Assembly: GCA_013791955.1 (NCBI GenBank)
Contig: VMSW01000010.1
Coordinates: 62,001-126,000 of the forward strand
DNA length: 64,000 nucleotides
Direction: 5' to 3'
Origin: Propionicimonas sp.
GTDB lineage: Bacteria > Actinomycetota > Actinomycetes > Propionibacteriales > Propionibacteriaceae
How positions within the stretch are numbered: position 1 is the first letter of the stretch; the number at the start of each line of letters is the position of its first letter. The notes beneath the pieces are model-generated. The model did no database searches. It was not told the DNA's origin and worked only from the letters and a program-made list of their open reading frames with translations. Both the position numbers and the translations under genes were made by a program. Shown here piece after piece: positions 36,084-45,119 of the stretch.

Positions 36084-38729
36084 ATGACTGACGGGCCCAT
36101 CGAACCCGGCGAGACCCCGGTTGAGATCGAGGCATCAGAGCTGGGCTTGGCGCCCACTCGGGCCAAGATCGAGGAGATCGACCTCCAGGTAGAGGTTGAG
36201 CGCTCCTACCTCGACTACGCGATGAGCGTCATCGTTGGTCGCGCACTGCCGGACGTCCGCGACGGGTTGAAGCCGGTGCACCGCAGGGTGCTGTATGCGA
36301 TGTACGACGGTGGCTATCGACCTGATCGCGGCTGGAACAAGTGCTCCCGCGTGGTCGGTGAGGTGATGGGTCTCTACCACCCGCACGGCGACTCGGCGAT
36401 CTATGACACTTTGGTGCGGCTGGCCCAACCGTGGGTGATGCGGGCCCCGCTGGTCTCTGGACAGGGCAACTTCGGCTCGCCGGGCAACGACCCGGCTGCG
36501 GCCATGCGATACACCGAGTGCAAGATGGCGCCGCTCTCGATGGAGATGGTGCGCGACATCACCGAGAACACCGTCGATTTCACGCCCAACTACGACAACC
36601 GGGAGATGGAGCCGACGGTGCTGCCGGCCCGGTTCCCGAACCTGTTGGTGAACGGCTCGACCGGGATCGCGGTGGGTATGGCCACCAACATTCCGACCCA
36701 CAACCTGCGTGAGGTGGCCTCAGCCGTCCAGTGGGCTTTGGATAACCCTGAGGCCACCAAGGAAGAGCTGCTCGAAGCGGCGATGGAGCGGATCAAGGGC
36801 CCGGACTTCCCCTCCGGTGCGCTGATTGTTGGCCGTCAAGGCATCGAGTCTGCCTACCGCACTGGTCGGGGCTCGGTGATAATGCGGGCGGTCATCAACA
36901 TCGAAGAGGACAAGGCCGGACGCACCCAGCTGGTCGTCACCGAGCTGCCCTATATGTGCAACCCGGACAACCTTGCGGTGAAGATCGCCGAGCTGGTGAA
37001 CGCGAGCAAACTGACTGGGATCGCCGATATTCGCGACGACTCCAGTGCTCGGACCGGCCAGCGCCTGGTGATTCTGCTCAAGCGTGATGCCCAACCGCGC
37101 GTGGTGATGAACAACCTCTACAAGCACACGCAGCTGCAGGACACCTTCGGCTGCAACATGCTGGCCCTGGTTGACTCCGTCCCGCGGACGCTGCGGCTGG
37201 ACCAGTTCATCAACTACTGGGTCAAGCATCAGATTCAGGTCATTCAGCGGCGCACCGCCTACCGCTTGGATGAGGCGGAGAAGAAGGCGCACCTGGATCG
37301 CGGTCTGGTGGCCGCACTCAACCGGCTGGACGAGGTGCTGGCGCTGATCCGCGCTTCGCGTACCGCCGATGCGGCGCGTGAGGGTTTGAAGGATCTGCTC
37401 GGTATCGATGATGACCAGGCGCTGCACATTCTGAATCAGCAGTTGCGCCGGTTGGCCGCGATGGAGATTCAGCAGATCATCGATCGGCTGGCTGAGGTGG
37501 AAATCACCATCGCTGATCTGAAGGACATTTTGGCCCGGCCCGAGCGGCAACGGCTGATCGTCAGCACTGAGTTGGCCGAGATCGTGGCCAAGTACGGCGA
37601 CGAGCGGCGCAGCCGGATCATCGCCGCTGACGGCGATATGAGCGATGAGGACTTCATTCCTGATGACGACATGGTCGTCACCATCACTCGCGGCGGCTAT
37701 GCCAAGCGGACCCGTACCGATCTGTACCGCACCCAGAAGCGTGGCGGTAAGGGTGTCCGCGGCGCGACGCTGCGGGCTGATGACGAGGTCGATCACCTGT
37801 TTGCGACCACCAATCATCAGTGGATTTTGTTCTTCACCAACCTGGGCCGGGTCTACCGGGCCAAGGTGTGGCAGTTGCCTGAGGCTGGACGCGACGCGAA
37901 GGGCGGTCACGTGGCTGGCCTGCTCAGCTTCCTGCCGGAGGAGCGCATCGCTGAGGTACTCACCTTGCGCACTTACGACGACGCGCCTTACCTGCTGTTG
38001 GCCACCAGGGCTGGTTTGGTGAAGAAGACCGAGCTGCGCGCCTATGACTCGCCGCGGCAGGCTGGCGTGATCGCGATCAACTTCCGCGCAGAGGATGACG
38101 AACTGATTGGTGCCTCGCTGTGCACCCCAAGCGATGACGTCCTGCTGATTTCCCGCAAGGGGCAGGCGATTCGCTTCCAGGCCGACGACACCCAGCTGCG
38201 TCCGATGGGACGGGCGACCTCGGGGGTGACCGGAATGAAGTTCCGCAGCGACGATTCGCTGTTGAGCATGTCGGTGATCGGCGCGGACATGGAAGAGGAC
38301 AACCGGTTCGTGTTCACGGTGACTGATGGCGGCTTCGCCAAGCGCACCAGGGTCAGCGAGTATCGCCAGCAGGGCCGCGGCGGCCTTGGTATCAAGGCGA
38401 TGAAGCTGAACGAGGACCGCGGTTCGTTGGTCGGTGGCCTGGTGGTCACCGAGTCTGACGAAGTGATCGCGATCAAGTCCAGCGGCCAGATCACTCGCTC
38501 TGGGGTGGCCGGTGTGCCGGCGAAGGGTCGCGACACGATGGGGGTGAAGTTCGTCGGCGTTGTCGGTGAGGACGCCGTTGCCGTGATCGCGCTCAATCCC
38601 GAAACTGCCGCTGACGAGGACGAATCCGACGCGGTTGACCCGGTCGTTGGCGAGCAAGGTACGGTTGAGCCGGAAGGCCAGGCCGTAGAGCCTGACCAGC
38701 CCGTGGTCGAGGAGGGTAACGGTGACTGA
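36084..38729 (+). CDS. gyrA: DNA gyrase subunit A
   Basis: 881 residues. The breakage-reunion domain starts with [20 protein letters not shown], and the active-site tyrosine lies in [11 protein letters not shown]. The quinolone-resistance region reads [15 protein letters not shown], with Ser and Asp at the two key sites, the susceptible-type residues. The C-terminal beta-pinwheel contains the GyrA box QKRGGKGV ([12 protein letters not shown]). A Glu/Asp-rich tail of about 45 residues ends the protein. The ATG has AAGGAG six bases upstream. The stop overlaps the next gene by eight bases. Confidence 0.98.
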   Translation: MTDGPIEPGETPVEIEASELGLAPTRAKIEEIDLQVEVERSYLDYAMSVIVGRALPDVRDGLKPVHRRVLYAMYDGGYRPDRGWNKCSRVVGEVMGLYHPHGDSAIYDTLVRLAQPWVMRAPLVSGQGNFGSPGNDPAAAMRYTECKMAPLSMEMVRDITENTVDFTPNYDNREMEPTVLPARFPNLLVNGSTGIAVGMATNIPTHNLREVASAVQWALDNPEATKEELLEAAMERIKGPDFPSGALIVGRQGIESAYRTGRGSVIMRAVINIEEDKAGRTQLVVTELPYMCNPDNLAVKIAELVNASKLTGIADIRDDSSARTGQRLVILLKRDAQPRVVMNNLYKHTQLQDTFGCNMLALVDSVPRTLRLDQFINYWVKHQIQVIQRRTAYRLDEAEKKAHLDRGLVAALNRLDEVLALIRASRTADAAREGLKDLLGIDDDQALHILNQQLRRLAAMEIQQIIDRLAEVEITIADLKDILARPERQRLIVSTELAEIVAKYGDERRSRIIAADGDMSDEDFIPDDDMVVTITRGGYAKRTRTDLYRTQKRGGKGVRGATLRADDEVDHLFATTNHQWILFFTNLGRVYRAKVWQLPEAGRDAKGGHVAGLLSFLPEERIAEVLTLRTYDDAPYLLLATRAGLVKKTELRAYDSPRQAGVIAINFRAEDDELIGASLCTPSDDVLLISRKGQAIRFQADDTQLRPMGRATSGVTGMKFRSDDSLLSMSVIGADMEEDNRFVFTVTDGGFAKRTRVSEYRQQGRGGLGIKAMKLNEDRGSLVGGLVVTESDEVIAIKSSGQITRSGVAGVPAKGRDTMGVKFVGVVGEDAVAVIALNPETAADEDESDAVDPVVGEQGTVEPEGQAVEPDQPVVEEGNGD

Positions 38730-39615
38730 AGCGCAAGACGCGAAGCCGAGCGGCGAAGTCGTCGATGACGCGGCCTGGCAGGTGGACGGCGCCCAGCCGT
38801 CGCCGTCCTCGTCGGCTGAGGGTTTGGGCGACACTGTGGTGAAGATGCCGAAGGTCGCGGCCGGGAAGGCTTCACCCAGGCCCACCATGGGACGCGGCCG
38901 GACCGGCACTCAGGCCAAGCAGGACGCGCCCAAGCAGGACGGGCCCAGGCCGAGCATTCCCAAGCCGGTGCGGCAGACCCGAACGGATGATCTGATGGCG
39001 CCGTTCGACAAGCCGGCCACGCCCGGCAGCCCGGCGGCTGTTCCAGCTTCAGCTCCTTCGCCGCGCCCGCCAACTGCGACCCAGCCGATGCCTCCGGTGC
39101 CGTCCATGGCGATGCCGAGGCCAGCCGCTGGCGGCGTTCTGCCCCCGACGGCTACCCCGGGAGCGGTGCCAGTGGCGAGTGTCGTTGGCCGTCCGGTTGC
39201 GCCAGCACCCCGTCCGGCCGGTGCGCCTGCCGTGGCAGCGCGTCGCACTCGCAAGGCTCGCCTTCGGGTGGCCCGGGTTGATCCGTGGTCGGTGATGAAG
39301 ACGGTGTTCCTGTTCTCGATCGCATTCGGCGTGATGGCCTGGGTGGCCACCTACCTGCTGTGGCAGATTCTGTTGGCGTCCGGGCTGTTCGCGGCAATCA
39401 ACGACGCGATCATCACGATCATCTCCAGCCCCAACAACACCGAAGGCTGGCGCATCGAGGATTACCTCAGCGCCAACAAGGTGCTTGGCGTCACTGCCCT
39501 GCTGGCCGTGATCAACGTGGTGATCACCACAGCCCTTGGCACCCTGGGTGCGTTCTTGTACAACCTGAGCGCGAACATCCTCGGTGGCCTTGAGCTCACC
39601 CTCGCCGAAGACTGA
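38722..39615 (+). CDS. DUF3566 membrane protein
   Basis: 297 residues starting at GTG with GAGGAGG upstream, overlapping gyrA by eight bases. The first 170 residues are low-complexity, rich in Pro, Ala, Lys and Gln. The C-terminal 130 residues form the DUF3566 domain, beginning [18 protein letters not shown], with two transmembrane segments (about [20 protein letters not shown] and [19 protein letters not shown]). This gene follows gyrA in nearly all actinobacteria. Its function is unproven; a cell-pole or division-related membrane role has been suggested from context only. Confidence 0.93.
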   Translation: MTEAQDAKPSGEVVDDAAWQVDGAQPSPSSSAEGLGDTVVKMPKVAAGKASPRPTMGRGRTGTQAKQDAPKQDGPRPSIPKPVRQTRTDDLMAPFDKPATPGSPAAVPASAPSPRPPTATQPMPPVPSMAMPRPAAGGVLPPTATPGAVPVASVVGRPVAPAPRPAGAPAVAARRTRKARLRVARVDPWSVMKTVFLFSIAFGVMAWVATYLLWQILLASGLFAAINDAIITIISSPNNTEGWRIEDYLSANKVLGVTALLAVINVVITTALGTLGAFLYNLSANILGGLELTLAED

Positions 39616-39634
39616 TCCCCCACCGACGCAAGTT

Positions 39635-39653
39635 CCCTGAGCTTGTCGAAGGG
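39635..39653. repeat. Single CCCTGAGCTTGTCGAAGGG palindrome
   Basis: One exact 19-bp copy of the dispersed palindrome lies 19 bp after the DUF3566 stop and 71 bp upstream of the tRNA gene. It may act as a weak terminator for the gyrase operon. Confidence 0.8.
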
Positions 39654-39724
39654 TCAACTGCCCGCCGATTTGAGCCCATCGGACCTAGTCGGTAGGCTCA
39701 CCTCTTGCGTGTCACCCGCATAGC

Positions 39725-39801
39725 GGGCCTATAGCTCAGACGGTTAGAGCGCTGCCCTGATAAGGCAGAGGTCACTGGTTCAAGTCCAGTTAGGCCCACC
39801 A
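39725..39801 (+). tRNA. ileT: tRNA-Ile (GAT anticodon)
   Basis: A full cloverleaf can be folded: 7-bp acceptor stem GGGCCTA/TAGGCCC, D-arm GCTC/GAGC, anticodon stem CTGCC/GGCAG with loop CTGATAA giving anticodon GAT, and T-arm ACTGG/CCAGT with loop TTCAAGT. The discriminator is A, and CCA is encoded. It lies downstream of the gyrase operon, the usual actinobacterial place; the tRNA-Ala that often follows is not here. hipBA lies next to it instead. Confidence 0.97.
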
Positions 39802-39923
39802 CCATGAAACCCCTTTTGACTGGGGGTGTTGCTGCCAGTCGGGCGAGTTTGCACCACATCTGCACCCTTAGCCGTAAAGCGGCGTCGTTTTGCCGCGCGC
39901 AACCCCGGGAACTGCGGCCCTGG

Positions 39924-41180
39924 TCAGCGGCGCGGGCTGGCGGTCTGCGGCAGCCTAGTCAGGAGGCGTTCTCGGAGGTCTGACGCGTCCAATCCTGAGG
40001 ATTCGACCTCCTGGAAGGCGTCACGGAGGGCGTCAGGAAGGTTGGAGGTCAGGGTGTGAACCTCAGCGACCAGCCAGTCGGGTTCGAGGCCCGATTTGGT
40101 CGCGAAGCGGGCCCAGTGGCTGTCGCGGACGTAGCCGATCTTGTTCTCGCCGCTGATCTGCATCGGCAGCAGGTTGATCCTGAACGGGTCGCTGGCCGGC
40201 GGGTTGTACGGCAGGCCTGAGGCGGCGTCGTACAGGGGAGCGAGTCTGACCAGGTCGCCTGCGAGGAGCACTGAGAAGTTCTTGGCGTGGGCGTCGGTGC
40301 CCCCGATCAGGTAGTTGAACGCCTGGTACTGCGCGAACGCCTTCCGGTCCTCGATGTCGCTGTGCTGGCGCAGCAGCCGCATGATCGCGTCAACGCCGGG
40401 ACCACCGTCGGCTTCATACTTCTGCGACGGGTCGATCGATAGCGCCTGGCACATGTCTTCTTGGTGGATGCGCTGAAGGGTGCCGTCTGCGTCCCGGCGC
40501 CGGTCGTAGCGCTCCACAACTATGGCGGGCTGAGACCCGAACATCACGAACTGCGTCCGCGCGGCCAACAGGCCCAGGCGCCCGGCCGCCGACATGCAGA
40601 TGTGCTCGTTGAGCGCCTGATCTTTCAGCCTGCCGACGCCAGGCTTGATGATGTGCGTCGTCGCCGCCGAGCCGGTCGCGTCCCACCAGCGTTCCATCTC
40701 GTTCCTGAGCGCGAACTTCGCCTGGGCACCGCCGAGCGACCAGTGTTCCTCGGGGGCAAGCCAGCTCGCCGTCCCATCGGCGGCCAGCGCGGCCAGACGG
40801 GCTTCGATGTCGGCCTCGCTCAGCGGATTGACGCTGCCCTTCCTGCTGAGGGCTTCGTCGAGGTGGTCGGCGGGACAGAACTGGATGGCGCCGGCGCAAT
40901 CCATGCCGATGCGGCTGAGCAGCGCGAACGGATTGCGTCCGGACACACCGAACTGTCGGCCGATCGCGTCCCGGGTCGCCTCGTCGTCCGGCAGAAGTCC
41001 GTTCAGGAAGGGTTCGACGATGCGGTGCTTGTAGGTCTGCTGCGCCACCGGCATTGACAGGGAGATCTGGGTCGAGCCGGGGTCGTCGCTGTAGTGCAGG
41101 ATGTGCTGCCCGCCGGCCGTCTGCTCCAGGGTGGCGATTTGGCGGCCGTACAACAGCACGGCGAGCTGGTCAGCGGCCAT
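39924..41180 (-). CDS. hipA: HipA-family serine/threonine kinase toxin
   Basis: 418 residues from the ATG at 41180 (MAADQLAVLLYG), 11 bases inside the end of hipB. The N-terminal couple-hipA domain (QISLSMPV, FLNGLLPDD) precedes the kinase fold. The glycine-rich loop is SLGGAQAKFAL, the catalytic Asp lies in GGTDAHAKNFSVLL, and the metal-binding Asp in APLYDAASG, so the key residues are intact. HipA of E. coli phosphorylates GltX and causes persistence; here the target is unknown. It is co-transcribed with hipB, whose product should neutralise it. Located beside tRNA-Ile, so it may be an acquired unit, although I see no duplicated tRNA end. Confidence 0.92.
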   Translation of the reverse strand: MAADQLAVLLYGRQIATLEQTAGGQHILHYSDDPGSTQISLSMPVAQQTYKHRIVEPFLNGLLPDDEATRDAIGRQFGVSGRNPFALLSRIGMDCAGAIQFCPADHLDEALSRKGSVNPLSEADIEARLAALAADGTASWLAPEEHWSLGGAQAKFALRNEMERWWDATGSAATTHIIKPGVGRLKDQALNEHICMSAAGRLGLLAARTQFVMFGSQPAIVVERYDRRRDADGTLQRIHQEDMCQALSIDPSQKYEADGGPGVDAIMRLLRQHSDIEDRKAFAQYQAFNYLIGGTDAHAKNFSVLLAGDLVRLAPLYDAASGLPYNPPASDPFRINLLPMQISGENKIGYVRDSHWARFATKSGLEPDWLVAEVHTLTSNLPDALRDAFQEVESSGLDASDLRERLLTRLPQTASPRR

Positions 41181-41463
41181 TACTGTGCCTTGGCGCGAGG
41201 AGGCTAGCGAGCCGTCGCTCTTCCGCGGACGCCGGAGGTCTGTCGACCATCGTGAACTCTGTGCCAAGGGCTCGGAGCACCTGGAGGACAAGGGTGAACT
41301 CGGCTCGCAGGTTCTGCCCGCTCTCTACCGAGCTGAGCCAGCGCCGCGACACCCCTGCCCGCTCAGCCAGCTCCTGTTGGCTGAGCCCACGCTCCCTGCG
41401 GGCCTGCACGAGGGCGGCGCCGAGGTCGGACACGGTGCGTACGCGTGTGGTTCGGGTACTCAT
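41170..41463 (-). CDS. hipB: HipB-type XRE-family antitoxin and autorepressor
   Basis: 97 residues from the ATG at 41463. An HTH_3 domain occupies roughly residues 12-66, with the recognition region SQQELAERAGVSRRWLSSVE. An in-frame ATG seven codons upstream lies within the operator, and the proposed ATG has no Shine-Dalgarno but is six bases downstream of a -10-like TACGAT, so the mRNA is probably leaderless. It should bind HipA and the three upstream operators. Confidence 0.9.
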   Translation of the reverse strand: MSTRTTRVRTVSDLGAALVQARRERGLSQQELAERAGVSRRWLSSVESGQNLRAEFTLVLQVLRALGTEFTMVDRPPASAEERRLASLLAPRHSNGR

Positions 41464-41469
41464 GATGTA

Positions 41470-41536
41470 ATCGTACGTGCACATTCTGGACTATGCAAGT
41501 ACCTGCACATTTCTAGATGCGCACGTACGTGCGCAT
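41470..41536 (-). promoter_or_regulatory. hipBA promoter with three GTAC-centred operators at 26-bp spacing
   Basis: GTACGTGCACAT at 41473-41484, GTACCTGCACAT at 41499-41510 and GTACGTGCGCAT at 41525-41536 start exactly 26 bp apart. The distal one is a perfect 20-bp palindrome (41517-41536). On the leftward strand TTGCAT (41493-41498), a 17-bp spacer and TACGAT (41470-41475) form a promoter overlapped by the two proximal operators. The layout fits cooperative HipB autorepression. Confidence 0.8.
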
Positions 41537-41857
41537 GGTCGAGCTTCACCGCCAGCCAACTTCGCGGCATCGAAAGCTGCCGTGACGACCCATAGCTGCA
41601 GCCCGTGCGTCCCCGGCGCGGAGCGGAGGGAAGCAGGCCCGGGAGTCGTTGTCGGCCCGCGGTCGTGGTGCTGGCCGCGCTCGCAACCTGGTCCTACTTC
41701 ACCTTCCGCAAGCATCAAGAAGAGCCGCCGGCACCTGCTGGTCGCAGAATCGCGGACGCCTCGAACGAGGTCTAACAGCACGTCGCGTCCGCCGGTCGAC
41801 CATGATCAAGGGACGACGCGGGCTGCGCCATCTCCCCAGCGTGGTTACCGTGGGACC
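41537..41857. other. hipB-thrE intergenic region with a possible gene remnant
   Basis: About 320 bp. From 41662 to 41776 one frame reads as a membrane span and charged tail (VVVLAALATWSYFTFRKHQE, ending before a TAA), with no plausible start or upstream domain. It looks like the 3' end of a lost membrane-protein gene but could be chance. No other gene is supported. The thrE promoter should be at the right end. Confidence 0.35.
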
Positions 41858-43210
41858 GTGGAGAGCACACCGGCACAGCCGACCTTTGATGAGCATGAGC
41901 ACGAAGATGCCCTGGAGCCGAAGCATCTGATTCGACGCTCGGACGTGGTGGCGCGGGCCGGCATCCTGATGCTCGGCGCTGGCACGTCAGGGCTGCGGGT
42001 GCGCGAGCTGATGGCAGCGGTGGCCAGGACGGTCGGGTTGAAACAGATTCGTGCCCAGGTCACCTACACCGACATCGTCTTGACCGTGCAGCGGCGCGGA
42101 GCCTTTCGCACCCAGGTGGCCGAGATCAACGCACCCGGGGTGAACGCGCACCGGATCGCGATGCTGCATCGGCTCGCGCTCACCCTGCCCGAGCGGGCCA
42201 CCGTCGCTGAAGTCGACGCCATGCTCGACGAGGTCGAACACACCCCGCGCCTCTACCCCACCTGGGTGCTCGTGCTGCTCACCGGCCTGGCTTGTGCCTC
42301 GGTGACCGTGCTGAACGGGGGCAACTGGCGTGAAGTTGTGGCCGTGCTGCCGGCAGCGGCGCTGGCGTTCTGGCTGAATCGGGTTCTGGCCTCCCGACAG
42401 CTCAATCACCTCGCCGTGGTGATGGCCTCCGCCGCTGCGGCCACTGGCCTGTATCTGGGATTCACCCAGCTGGTGGACCTCGCGATGGGTGGGCCCAGCG
42501 AGCGCATGGCCGCGGGGTTGGTGTGTGCGGCGATCTTCTTGATCCCCGGGTTCCCGATGGTCACCGCCGGGCTAGATCTAGCCCGCATCGACCTGATGGC
42601 CGGAGTTCCACGATTGGCCTACGCGATGATGGTGTTGCTGGCGCTCACCATGGGCGTGTGGGTGATGATCTCGGTCAGCGGGGTCTCCCCCGACCCCGTC
42701 CCCGCCCTGGCCGGTCCGGCGTGGGCGGTGTGGTTGGCCTTCGCGGTCGCCAGCTTCTTCGCCGTCCTCGGCTGGGCCATCATGTTCAACTCACCGCTGT
42801 GGATGGCGCTGGCGTCCGGGATGATCGCGGTGTTGGGCAACCTGCCGCGACTGGCCTTGATCGACGCCGGGGTGAAACCTCACATCGCTACCTTCTTGGC
42901 CTGCTTCTTCATGGGCGTGCTCTGCGCGATCGCGGCCGGCTGGTTCGACATGGAGAAGATCATCATGACCGTGCCCACGCTGTTGGTCTCGATTCCAGGC
43001 TCGGCGGCGCTGCGCACCCTGGTCTCCTTCGACCAAGCCGACGTCGTCCATGCCCTCGCTAGCGGGGTCGAGACCGTCCTGGTCGCCATCGCCATGGTGG
43101 CCGGATTGGCCGGAGCCCGCATGCTCACCGATCCTGAGTGGGCATTCACCAGGCTCGATCCGCCCACCTCGGCGCGAGAGATCATGCGCCACCTCTTCGG
43201 TCGGCGCTGA
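41858..43210 (+). CDS. Threonine/serine exporter family membrane protein (ThrE-like)
   Basis: 450 residues from the GTG at 41858 (VESTPAQPTF). A soluble N-terminal region of about 140 residues contains the DUF1212 features (MLGAGTSGLRVRELMAAVAR, RGAFRTQV). About ten transmembrane segments follow, in two repeats (the second beginning around VWLAFAVASFFAVLG), as in ThrE of Corynebacterium glutamicum. The C-terminus ends REIMRHLFGRR. It is likely to export small neutral amino acids by proton antiport. It lies alone between hipBA and the sugar-acid cluster. Confidence 0.87.
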   Translation: MESTPAQPTFDEHEHEDALEPKHLIRRSDVVARAGILMLGAGTSGLRVRELMAAVARTVGLKQIRAQVTYTDIVLTVQRRGAFRTQVAEINAPGVNAHRIAMLHRLALTLPERATVAEVDAMLDEVEHTPRLYPTWVLVLLTGLACASVTVLNGGNWREVVAVLPAAALAFWLNRVLASRQLNHLAVVMASAAAATGLYLGFTQLVDLAMGGPSERMAAGLVCAAIFLIPGFPMVTAGLDLARIDLMAGVPRLAYAMMVLLALTMGVWVMISVSGVSPDPVPALAGPAWAVWLAFAVASFFAVLGWAIMFNSPLWMALASGMIAVLGNLPRLALIDAGVKPHIATFLACFFMGVLCAIAAGWFDMEKIIMTVPTLLVSIPGSAALRTLVSFDQADVVHALASGVETVLVAIAMVAGLAGARMLTDPEWAFTRLDPPTSAREIMRHLFGRR

Positions 43211-43236
43211 CACCACGGCGGCTGGCGGCTGCGGCG

Positions 43237-43941
43237 CTACTCCCACACAGCAATGTTGCGCCGGGTCGGTTGCCCGACGCTGGGAGCAAAGAGCTCAGGT
43301 GAGCGGGCGCGTAGGCGCTCGATGTCGTCGAAGACTGCACGTAGGTGGGCACGCATCAGCGGCCGGGCCTCCTCCGCGCCGCCGGTCAGGAGCGCGTCGA
43401 GCACCTGGGTGTGCTGGACGATGAAGTCATGCAATGAGCGATCATGGAGGCCCAGACGTCGCGCGCGGTCCAGGTGGGCCTTTGCCGCGACAACCGATTG
43501 CCAAGTGCCCTCGTGGTGGGCGAGGCGAAGTAGCCCGTGATGGAACTGCTCGTCGAGAACGAAGAACTGGTCGAGATCGTCCGCGGCGAGCTCCTGCTGG
43601 GCCAGATTCTCCCGCAGTTCCTTCACCACTTCCGGGTCGGGATCGGCGGGAATGTCGTCCAGTGAGGCTAACTCGACGGCCTCACGCAGGAACTGGGCGT
43701 CTGACACGCGCTGGGCATCAACCCGAGACACGAACGAACCGACCTTGGGGAAGACCTGCACCAGCCCGTCCTGAGCGAGCATGATCAGCGCCTCACGAAC
43801 CGGAGTGCGAGAGACCCCGAGCTCGGCGGCGAGCTCATTCTCAGACAAGGGCGCACCGGGGCCGAAATCAAGCCCGATGACCCGTCGCCGAAGCTCGTCA
43901 TAGACAGTGCGGCGGTTGGTGCGGATAGGGCGTGTCGACAT
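43237..43941 (-). CDS. GntR-family (FadR subfamily) transcriptional regulator
   Basis: 234 residues from the ATG at 43941. The N-terminal winged helix-turn-helix includes YDELRRRVIGLDF, LSENELAAELGVSRTPVREAL and VQVFPKVGSFVSRV. The all-helical FCD effector domain follows, with its metal/ligand histidines in QFHHGLLRLAHHEG and VQHTQVLDALL. FCD regulators of this type respond to sugar acids (UxuR, ExuR, GntR). It is 44 bp downstream of the SMP-30 gene in the same direction and is the obvious regulator of the sugar-acid cluster through the TTGTATACAA operators. Confidence 0.92.
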   Translation of the reverse strand: MSTRPIRTNRRTVYDELRRRVIGLDFGPGAPLSENELAAELGVSRTPVREALIMLAQDGLVQVFPKVGSFVSRVDAQRVSDAQFLREAVELASLDDIPADPDPEVVKELRENLAQQELAADDLDQFFVLDEQFHHGLLRLAHHEGTWQSVVAAKAHLDRARRLGLHDRSLHDFIVQHTQVLDALLTGGAEEARPLMRAHLRAVFDDIERLRARSPELFAPSVGQPTRRNIAVWE

Positions 43942-43985
43942 GCTGCGATTGTAGGGGTGAGGGTGGCGTGGGGGTGGGGCTGCGG

Positions 43986-44852
43986 TCATGTCAGTGCAGC
44001 CCGCATGTCGATGGAGGTGATGTGCCAACGGCCCAGATTGGCCACCAGAGCATCGGTCCCCACGAAGACCATGTTGGTTGGGTTCGACAACAGGTGTCCG
44101 ATCGGATCCTCGTACACGGTGGTCACGCTGCCGTCCCATTCGAGCCGCAGGATCACCGAGGGGTAGTAGCAAGCGGTGTACAGCCTCCCGTCCGGCCCGA
44201 ACACGAGACCATCTGGTACGCGATCGCCGAGCCTCCACCGCCGCTCGATCACACCGGCCGAGCCATCAGGCAGGATCGCCACGCGGCAGACAGCGCGGGA
44301 GGCGGACTCGGATACGTAGAGCCACTGACCGTCGGGAGACACCGCCACCCCGTTGGCGAAATGAAATGGTCCCGGGCACCACGCTTCCGCCGATCCATCA
44401 GCGGTGAGACGGTAGATGGCGCCGCCGCCGGTTTGGTCGTCTCCCTCACTGTCCGAGACGTAGATCAAGCCGTCGTCGGTCACGTCCAAAGCGTTGGGGT
44501 AAACCAGCTGGTGGTCGCCGATGGCGCCATCTACCAAGACCTCGACCGGGCGTCCGGTGCCGACGGCAAGACGGAGCACTTGGCGACGAACGGCGTCCAG
44601 CCAGATCACCTCCCGCGCAGCAGTGAAGCGCAGTCCCAAGATGAACCCGCCGGGGTTCTGATGGATGAGCTCTATGGAGTTTGCCGCGAGGTCGATGCGG
44701 AACAACTGGCCCGCCTCACCGCCACACCACAAGCTGCCATCGACCGGATCGAGGTCGAGACCCTCAGGATGGTCAAGGACTGGCGTGGTGCGAAAGCCAT
44801 CGAAGATCACCCGCGCGTTGCTCGCGGGCAGGAGCGGGGTCGAAGTCTCCAC
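43986..44852 (-). CDS. SMP-30/gluconolactonase family lactonase
   Basis: 288-residue six-bladed beta-propeller. The three metal-ligand positions of the family can be matched: Glu in HPEGLDLDP, Asn in YPNALDVTDDG and Asp in VPDGLVFGPDG. There is no signal peptide, so it acts in the cytoplasm. Enzymes of this family open aldono-lactones to sugar acids. In this cluster it could hydrolyse L-gulono- or a related lactone before oxidation. It is divergent from the uxuB-like gene across the operator-bearing promoter region and probably co-transcribed with the GntR gene. Confidence 0.87.
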   Translation of the reverse strand: METSTPLLPASNARVIFDGFRTTPVLDHPEGLDLDPVDGSLWCGGEAGQLFRIDLAANSIELIHQNPGGFILGLRFTAAREVIWLDAVRRQVLRLAVGTGRPVEVLVDGAIGDHQLVYPNALDVTDDGLIYVSDSEGDDQTGGGAIYRLTADGSAEAWCPGPFHFANGVAVSPDGQWLYVSESASRAVCRVAILPDGSAGVIERRWRLGDRVPDGLVFGPDGRLYTACYYPSVILRLEWDGSVTTVYEDPIGHLLSNPTNMVFVGTDALVANLGRWHITSIDMRAALT

Positions 44853-44964
44853 GGCAGTTCTTCCTTGTCGAGCGATGACGCGACCGTCGTTGGTCGTCGC
44901 GGCTCTCGCGGGAGTGACGCCGAACCCGGGCGTGCTGGCGATGGATCCACATCCCTCCGAGTGC

Positions 44965-44974
44965 TTGTATACAA
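44965..44974. promoter_or_regulatory. GntR operator upstream of SMP-30 gene (TTGTATACAA)
   Basis: A perfect 10-bp palindrome fitting the FadR-type consensus (TNGT-NN-ACNA), 113 bp upstream of the SMP-30 start. On the leftward strand a TTGACT with a TATTGT 17 bp downstream forms a possible promoter that overlaps it. Confidence 0.7.
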
Positions 44975-45026
44975 TAACTGTCTACTAGTTTGGAGTCAAG
45001 GCTCAACTCTCCCTGTGCGTGTGGTG

Positions 45027-45057
45027 TTGACACTGCAATGCTAGGGTTTGTATACAA
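45027..45057 (+). promoter_or_regulatory. Promoter of uxuB-like operon with GntR operator over the -10 box
   Basis: TTGACA (45027-45032), an 18-bp spacer and TATACA (45051-45056) form a near-consensus promoter. The operator TTGTATACAA at 45048-45057 covers the -10 box, so binding would block RNA polymerase. The start codon is 63 bp downstream. Confidence 0.75.
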
Positions 45058-45119
45058 GACATGTACGGAAGAATCCGACGTGCTGTGACCATGATCGTGG
45101 CATTTGAAGGGGAGCAAAG

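Noticed and set aside
36720..38909. A 729-codon open frame on the strand opposite gyrA
   Set aside because: It is an antisense shadow of a highly conserved high-G+C gene; its residues show no domain pattern and it has no ribosome-binding site.
39805..39830. Terminator after tRNA-Ile (ACCCC/GGGGT)
   Set aside because: Only a 5-bp stem with a 9-nt loop; not distinguishable from chance.
41101..41595. Frame on the strand opposite hipB
   Set aside because: Antisense to hipB and crossing its operators; no domain and no start signal.
39725..43236. Genomic-island attachment site at the tRNA-Ile 3' end
   Set aside because: I found no second copy of the tRNA 3' sequence downstream and no integrase, so an att site cannot be claimed.
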